From Apricaphanius iberus (taxonomy: Eukaryota; Chordata; Actinopteri; Cyprinodontiformes; Aphaniidae), in the NCBI GenBank assembly GCA_028564705.1, contig JAPXFQ010001133.1, positions 4,850,001-4,914,000 on the forward strand: a stretch of 64,000 nt of DNA, in the 5' to 3' direction. Positions 59,466 to 64,000 of this stretch are shown one piece after another. Every line of letters begins with the position of its first letter. Positions within the stretch are counted from its first letter, which is position 1. Under the pieces are notes generated by a model. The model made no database searches. It was not told where the DNA came from and saw only the letters and a list, made by a program, of their open reading frames with translations. The translations under genes were made by a program, and so were the position numbers.

Positions 59466-60234
59466 AGATACCTTGTCCACGGTGACTGACCGGTTGGTGG
59501 GGTGTGGGCTGGTGGGTGGACGTGCTGGGTTCTGTTGCCACCCGGCCATCGGGCGGTAGTAGCAAGGCTGGAGGATGTCGGCCTGGGGATTGGCCGCCCG
59601 GGACTTCGGTCTGCTCACGGGCCTGGCGCGGCATGTCCGGGGTACCCGAGTCGGTGGTGCGCCGGGTTCCGGCCTCGGCCCGGGGGTCCTCGGACGCTGG
59701 CGGTGCCTGGGGCGTCTCTTATTGGCGGGGAGGCTTTTTACCATCTAGCACAGGCGCTCTTTTTAACGGGGTGCGCTTGGGACGGGAGGGGGGAGGGCGT
59801 TGAGGGTGAGGGGGGGCTAAACTCAACCTGGGTGTCTAGTGACATGTGTTTTGTTAGCAGTGTGAATGTTGGGAAGGATTTAGGTATGCCCCTGGCATGG
59901 GGGCTGGTGGATTGCCGGGGCCCCCATGGGGCTCGGCGGTACCGCTGCCGTGGGCCCCGACTGGACGTGCTGGGGCCTCCCACCCCTGGTGGATCGGGCC
60001 GAACGGGGGTGCCTATTGGAGTCAGCAGGGGAGCTGGCTCCCCATGCCTCTGTCCACCTGCTCCTTCATTCTACCATTCACAAGGCCTTGGGACGTGGGC
60101 ACGTCACTGGGGTGCGGGATGGAGCTTCCGTCTTCGCTACCCGGTGGCGGCCTGGGTCCCGATTTTATTGAGCAACTTAGACACTACACTTGCAACATTT
60201 ACAGGGAACGCACATGTAGGGACCTGGCGGTGTG

Positions 60235-60281
60235 GCGCCACAGGCGAGGCCCCCCCGTTGTGGGGGCCTCGCCTGTGGTGC
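60235..60281 (+). repeat. Strong hairpin, 20-bp stem, 7-base loop
   Basis: Arms 60235-60254 and 60262-60281 pair throughout in RNA, with 19 Watson-Crick pairs and one G.U. The arms contain GGCGAGGCCCCC and GGGGGCCTCGCC. It lies inside the GC-rich retroposon. Confidence 0.93.
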
Positions 60282-62291
60282 CGGCACCCACTGGTTAAAC
60301 GCATCTAGACACTGAGGGCCCGGGGGGGGAGATGGGGGTACCCGGCAGTATTCCCATGTCCCCCCCCTCTGTTTTAAGTGCACATTAGAACAACACGCAA
60401 CAACACCACATTGAGCTGGGGGAGAGAGGCTGGGGGGTCTTTCCACACCCCTGTTCGTTGGACCATCAGGGGTCGGAGCCCGGATAGAACATCACGCCGT
60501 CTGGTCGGGGTCCTGGGCTGGTGGGCTGCTCTTGCCGGTGTGGGGGCCTTGGCGGTCTGCTTGTCCCCGTCCTGGTGGGCAAAGGGGTCTGTCTCCTGGG
60601 TGCAGGGGCAGGGTTCTCTATTGGGGCGTCTGTCCCTGGGCCTGGGAGTATGGAGTATAGTGTACGTATGGGGGGTATGAATGAGTGTATAGCGTCCTTT
60701 TTTCGTATGTCCTGTATTTGTAAGAATGTGTACGCATGAGAGGGAGGGTACATATGAGTGTCTCTGTCTGTCTATGTCTACCTGTCAGGTTGGGTGTTTG
60801 GCTGCTCTCTGGCCTGATGCATCTTCTTCCCTCCCCGTCACTCCCCGTCGGTGATGGTTGCTCCTGCCCGCTGGTTGATGATGACTCTCGATGCATGGGG
60901 CTGGGGGTCCCGGTTGCGGCCCGGCTCGGTCCTGGTGCATGTCGGGCGGGTCCTGGGTGGTCCGGTGTGTCGGGCGGCCGCTGTTTCGGGCCGACGTCCT
61001 CCTTGGATTGACTGGGGCACCTCTTATGGGGGTGCCGGGGTTGTAGAATAGGTTGGTGCCGTCCGGTGGATCGGTGGGGACCGTGCCTGGCGCCCAGTCC
61101 TCCTGCCGGTTCCAGGACTTCTGCTGGCTGGTCTGTTCACCTGGTGGGGCTGTCCGGCATTGGCTGGGCCCCTGATCTTGGCGCCCCGCGTGGGGCGGGA
61201 TCTGGACCCTGGAGCTGGAAGATCTGGATGTCCAGGTGCCGGCTGGGCGCGGCCTGGGGAGGGCGTACATCCGCTGCGGCTCTTGCTGTGGCTCCCTGGC
61301 GTGTGGATGTGTGGAGGCGGGCCGGGTTGTTGGCGGTGGGTATTGGTCCGGGGTGGCGGCGGCGTGTGTTGTCCGTCGGTTGGCTGCGGGTCCTCCTTGC
61401 CTGCGGCGGCGGCGGGGGGCCCTTGTCGGCTGGTCCCTGGTTGGGGCCCCGCTGGGGGGCGGGGTGCCCCTGGTCCCCGTGGCCTCCGGTTCCTGATCCG
61501 GGCCCGCCCTGGCGTAGCCGGTTACCGGCGGAGCCCGTGGGCTCGTCACTGCGATCTCTCGGGCCCCAGCATTGCGGCTGGTGGGTGCTCCCCTGGGACT
61601 TCCATCTGTTCCTCTCTTGGTGGGTGATCGACCCTGCGCTGATCCGCCTGTGGACTCTGTACTCTGTGGGACCCTGGATGCATACATCTCTTGCCTCCTC
61701 CATGTCTGTGCCGATTCCTGTAGGACGGATTGACGGTTCCTTACACCAGCTATCAATCACTATCAATCACTTATTCAGACCTGCATGCTCGCACACACAT
61801 AGGTGTGGGGACTTAGGTGAGGACGGACATATCTTAAGCTGAGGTTATCATCATTAGTTAGTTGTTCACAGGAGCTTACCAGAAACATTTGTATTATGTT
61901 CATTAATCAATGCTTGTGTGTAGTGAATGTATAATTCTTTGTTTATTCTACTAGATCCGAACTATTGGTTTGGTTCTGTACAGTTTGTTGTTTTTGTTTT
62001 GTATTACTGTTTCTCTGCCGTCCGGCAGAGGTGGAGGACTGGGATGTTTTCTTGTGTTCTTTGTTTGCCTCCCTGTCTTGTGTCGTCGGTTCGCGCCTCT
62101 GTTGGTCCGGTTTCTTTTCTTCACCTTCTTCCTTTCTCCCTTCTTGTCTCAGTTTAATGTCCATGACGTCAGGAAATTGAACCCACAGTAATCACTAATA
62201 AAGATTTTTCATACATATACATCAAGTGGCGTACTACAGCGAAGCAGTACTACTCTGCTTGGGAAAGTAAAACTGTTGGGCTTGTACTTGG

Positions 62292-62314
62292 TACTCAGAC
62301 ACCAATTCTGAGTA
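62292..62314 (+). repeat. Tail-proximal hairpin, 8-bp stem, 7-base loop
   Basis: TACTCAGA (62292-62299), loop CACCAAT, TCTGAGTA (62307-62314), about 25 bases before the poly(A) tail. Such 3' hairpins serve in some LINEs as template recognition signals; that role is inferred here. Confidence 0.6.
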
Positions 62315-62338
62315 GCATACTGCTAGACAGGACAGGTT

Positions 62339-62360
62339 AAAAAAAAAAAAAAAAAAAAAA
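62339..62360 (+). repeat. Poly(A) tail of the retroposon
   Basis: 22 A, followed directly by the right copy of the 11-bp duplication, whose own first base is A. Confidence 0.95.
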
Positions 62361-62371
62361 AGATACCTTGT

Positions 62372-63469
62372 TAAATTTCTCACTTAATGTTGCTTCTCTT
62401 GTTATAAGGGGAAGGATGTAAAAAGAACTTTGCTTACTCTAAAATATTCATTCATAGTTCTATGCACCTACACTCATCTGATCTTCAGTGTTTAAACCGT
62501 GTACACAGTTACACATTTTGCGACATTTACAAGTTATTTTACTCTTCCCCTAAGCTCCCATTTCAAAGCAGGCCGGAATTGGTGAGGATGTACTGGATCC
62601 ATTTGCCATCTGTCACTTGCTCACTCCTCTCCTTTTTCTCCCTATGTTTTTCACTGTCATTGTCTCGCTTTCCCTGTCTGAGTAAATAACTCTTGTTGTC
62701 TCTTCCAACTGTCCAAGGCAAACTTTATTATTGCATTGGATGGCCAAAAGGCTATTAGATTGCTCACTTTGCAGCAAAGGCAGATACACAAGCACGCAAC
62801 GCAGCTTGCAGTCTGTCCCTTCTGGTACACAGCCTTCTCTCTCTTTGGCCTGAAGTTACAGATCTCTCACTCTCTTGGTTGCACACATGTAAACACACAC
62901 ACACAAATGCCTGCTTACTGTAAAACTGGGATTTTTGTAGATTTGAGGTATTTACCATTAAATTGTAGTTGGTAAATCAAACAGACCTCATAGGTACTAA
63001 ACCAGTATTTATTTAATAAAGTCTGTACTTTGTCTTTTTGTTTAATATACAGATGTGTCTCAATAGAATGTCGCAACTGTTTCCTACCTATAATAAGGAG
63101 CGCCACACCGTGGCTGCTCCTTCAGTCTACATGTTCCTGTTTATTTAATAATTGTTTTGTTGTTATATATTCTTGGATGGATTGTACTGTAAACTGAATT
63201 GCCCCCTTTTGAGATCAAAAAAGTGTCATTCATTAATCTGTTCATTTATTCATGTAGATGATATATTTATTTTATTCATTCAGTTAAAAAAGAACTTTTA
63301 CTAAAAATATTCATCACAAACAGTGATACATTTCAAGAATTCTCTGTGATATTGGTTTATCAGCTAATAAAAACTTTATATAAAGTTTTATTTAATACAT
63401 ACATTTTGGGCTGCTAAAATGTATCTGCATGTACTTTACAGTGCAGAAACGCAAGTGTTGAATATTGAG
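62372..63469. other. No gene recognised
   Basis: AT-rich sequence with short, unsupported frames. A CA-rich run occurs near 62892. A compact hairpin is at 63095-63122. Confidence 0.45.
63095..63122. repeat. Compact hairpin, 12-bp stem with one bulged T
   Basis: AAGGAGCGCCAC, loop ACC, GTGGC, bulged T, GCTCCTT. GC-rich against AT-rich flanks. Confidence 0.85.
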
Positions 63470-64000
63470 GAAACTTGGCTTGGCTGATTCTGCTGATGTA
63501 TTCAGGAGGCCCAAGTTACTATACTAGTGCCCTTCAGCTTATCAGCATTGTTGTTTCTGGTGCCTCTCATCTTCCTCTTGACTATCTTATGTGGTTCAGG
63601 TAATTTGACTTTGTAGGCCAGTCGAGCACTATAATACCGTGGTCTTTAAAGGCGATATTGGTAGCCTACCTTTGGTAGTATAAATGGTTGTAAAGCCCTG
63701 CTGGAAAATACAATGCATAGCATGGTTGGAATGGGTTACACGGGTGTTGTAATCTGTCTTGGGCGGGCCCGGCTCTGTTCTGACTTTGGACTTGGCAGTG
63801 AACTTTAATACTATATGTCTGTGCTCTCAAAGCTTTGAGATCAGTTGAGGTTAATGCCTAATCTTCCCAAGATTTAATATGCTGTGTTGCAAAATCTTTT
63901 TAATATTTCAGTTATCCATCTGCTTATGCAACTTTTTCTACCACAGTTCTTTCCTCCGGTTAATGTTCCATTACTATGCTTGAATATAGCGCTCTGTGAA
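63470..64000 (-). pseudogene. Decayed Tc1-like transposase, continues past the window
   Basis: Antisense blocks in family order: 'GGAGGCCCAAGTTACTATAC', 'GTTGTTTCTGGTGCCTCTCA', 'TCTTCCTCTTGACTATCTTA', 'GGCCAGTCGAGCACTATAAT', 'AAGCCCTGCTGGAAAATAC', then near the window edge 'CTTTCCTCCGGTTAATGTTC' and 'GCGCTCTGTGAA'. This is the same Tc1 lineage as 22455-23425, where the block equivalent to the edge is at about 23060. The catalytic middle is deleted and frames are broken. The N-terminal coding part and terminal repeat lie outside. Confidence 0.75.

Larger units (their letters stand above)
59477..62360 (+). mobile_element. GC-rich polyadenylated retroposon, 2.9 kb, no recognisable protein
   Basis: A perfect 11-bp duplication AGATACCTTGT brackets the unit (59466-59476 and 62361-62371), and the right end is a 22-A tail (62339-62360). 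These are the marks of target-primed reverse transcription of a polyadenylated RNA. About 2.35 kb from the left end is very GC- and G-rich with strand-asymmetric CTGG/GGGG phrases. The last 0.5 kb is AT-richer with AATAAA near 62199 and a tail-proximal hairpin. Open frames up to 323 codons exist on both strands, but they overlap, are Pro/Arg/Gly-rich, and show no reverse transcriptase, endonuclease or other domain. It is therefore non-autonomous or a processed long non-coding transcript. Which LINE supplied the machinery is unknown; the LINE at 40.7 kb has a different tail type. Confidence 0.88.

Noticed and set aside
59502..60308. 268-codon frame in the GC-rich retroposon
   Set aside because: Gly/Trp/Arg-rich with no domain; long frames exist on both strands here because GC-rich DNA has few stops.
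60785..61756. 323-codon minus-strand frame in the GC-rich retroposon
   Set aside because: Pro/Arg/Gln-rich and low-complexity, antisense to the retroposed strand, overlapped by frames on the other strand. Kept as non-coding unless conserved among copies.
1..64000. CRISPR arrays, operons, riboswitches, phage or bacterial defence genes
   Set aside because: No spaced identical repeats, no ribosome-binding-site-led gene clusters; the sequence is plainly vertebrate nuclear DNA.

Overview
The window is AT-rich vertebrate nuclear DNA, almost certainly from a ray-finned (teleost) fish. The evidence is the density and kinds of transposable elements: at least seven Tc1-like copies from several lineages, several hAT-type elements with 8-bp target-site duplications, small MITEs, GT/CA microsatellites, and a young APE-type LINE ending in a GATG-type short repeat. 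There is no bacterial gene organisation. I cannot name the species.

Host coding content is sparse and looks mostly intronic or intergenic. The only convincing host coding sequence is a 3'-terminal exon on the plus strand (45560-46252): a splice acceptor, 230 open codons rich in Ser, Pro and Thr, a stop, and a plausible 3' UTR with poly(A) signals near 47.18 and 47.84 kb. I do not recognise the protein. A CpG-bearing stretch with a possible first exon (ATG at 8780, donor at 8800) is a weak candidate for a 5' end. Nothing links the two.

Layout: 1-2.6 kb is a Tc1 copy split by a hAT-like fragment and an interspersed repeat; 5.0-5.5 kb is a Tc1 fossil; 15.3-17.1 kb is a Tc1 copy interrupted by a hAT MITE; 21.1-21.7 kb is a MITE with a 3-bp duplication; 22.5-23.4 kb is a Tc1 copy with long inverted repeats; 34.5-36.0 kb is a young, internally deleted Tc1 inserted into an older Tc1; 39.0-39.8 kb is a hAT relic; 40.7-43.8 kb is an intact LINE in a 9-bp duplication; 51.5-53.4 kb is a Tc1 fossil followed by an element with 22-bp terminal repeats; 55.7-58.8 kb is a Tc1 fossil split by a 2.1-kb hAT element; 59.5-62.4 kb is a GC-rich, polyadenylated retroposed unit in a perfect 11-bp duplication; the last 0.5 kb enters another Tc1 fossil.

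Two units stand out. The LINE has an uninterrupted endonuclease plus reverse transcriptase frame with its main motifs present. The 2.9-kb GC-rich retroposon has a poly(A) tail and clean duplication but no recognisable protein of its own, so it was probably mobilised by another element's machinery. The dominant process in this window is repeated nested transposition rather than a gene pathway. Family assignments come from remembered sequence similarity, not from a database search.
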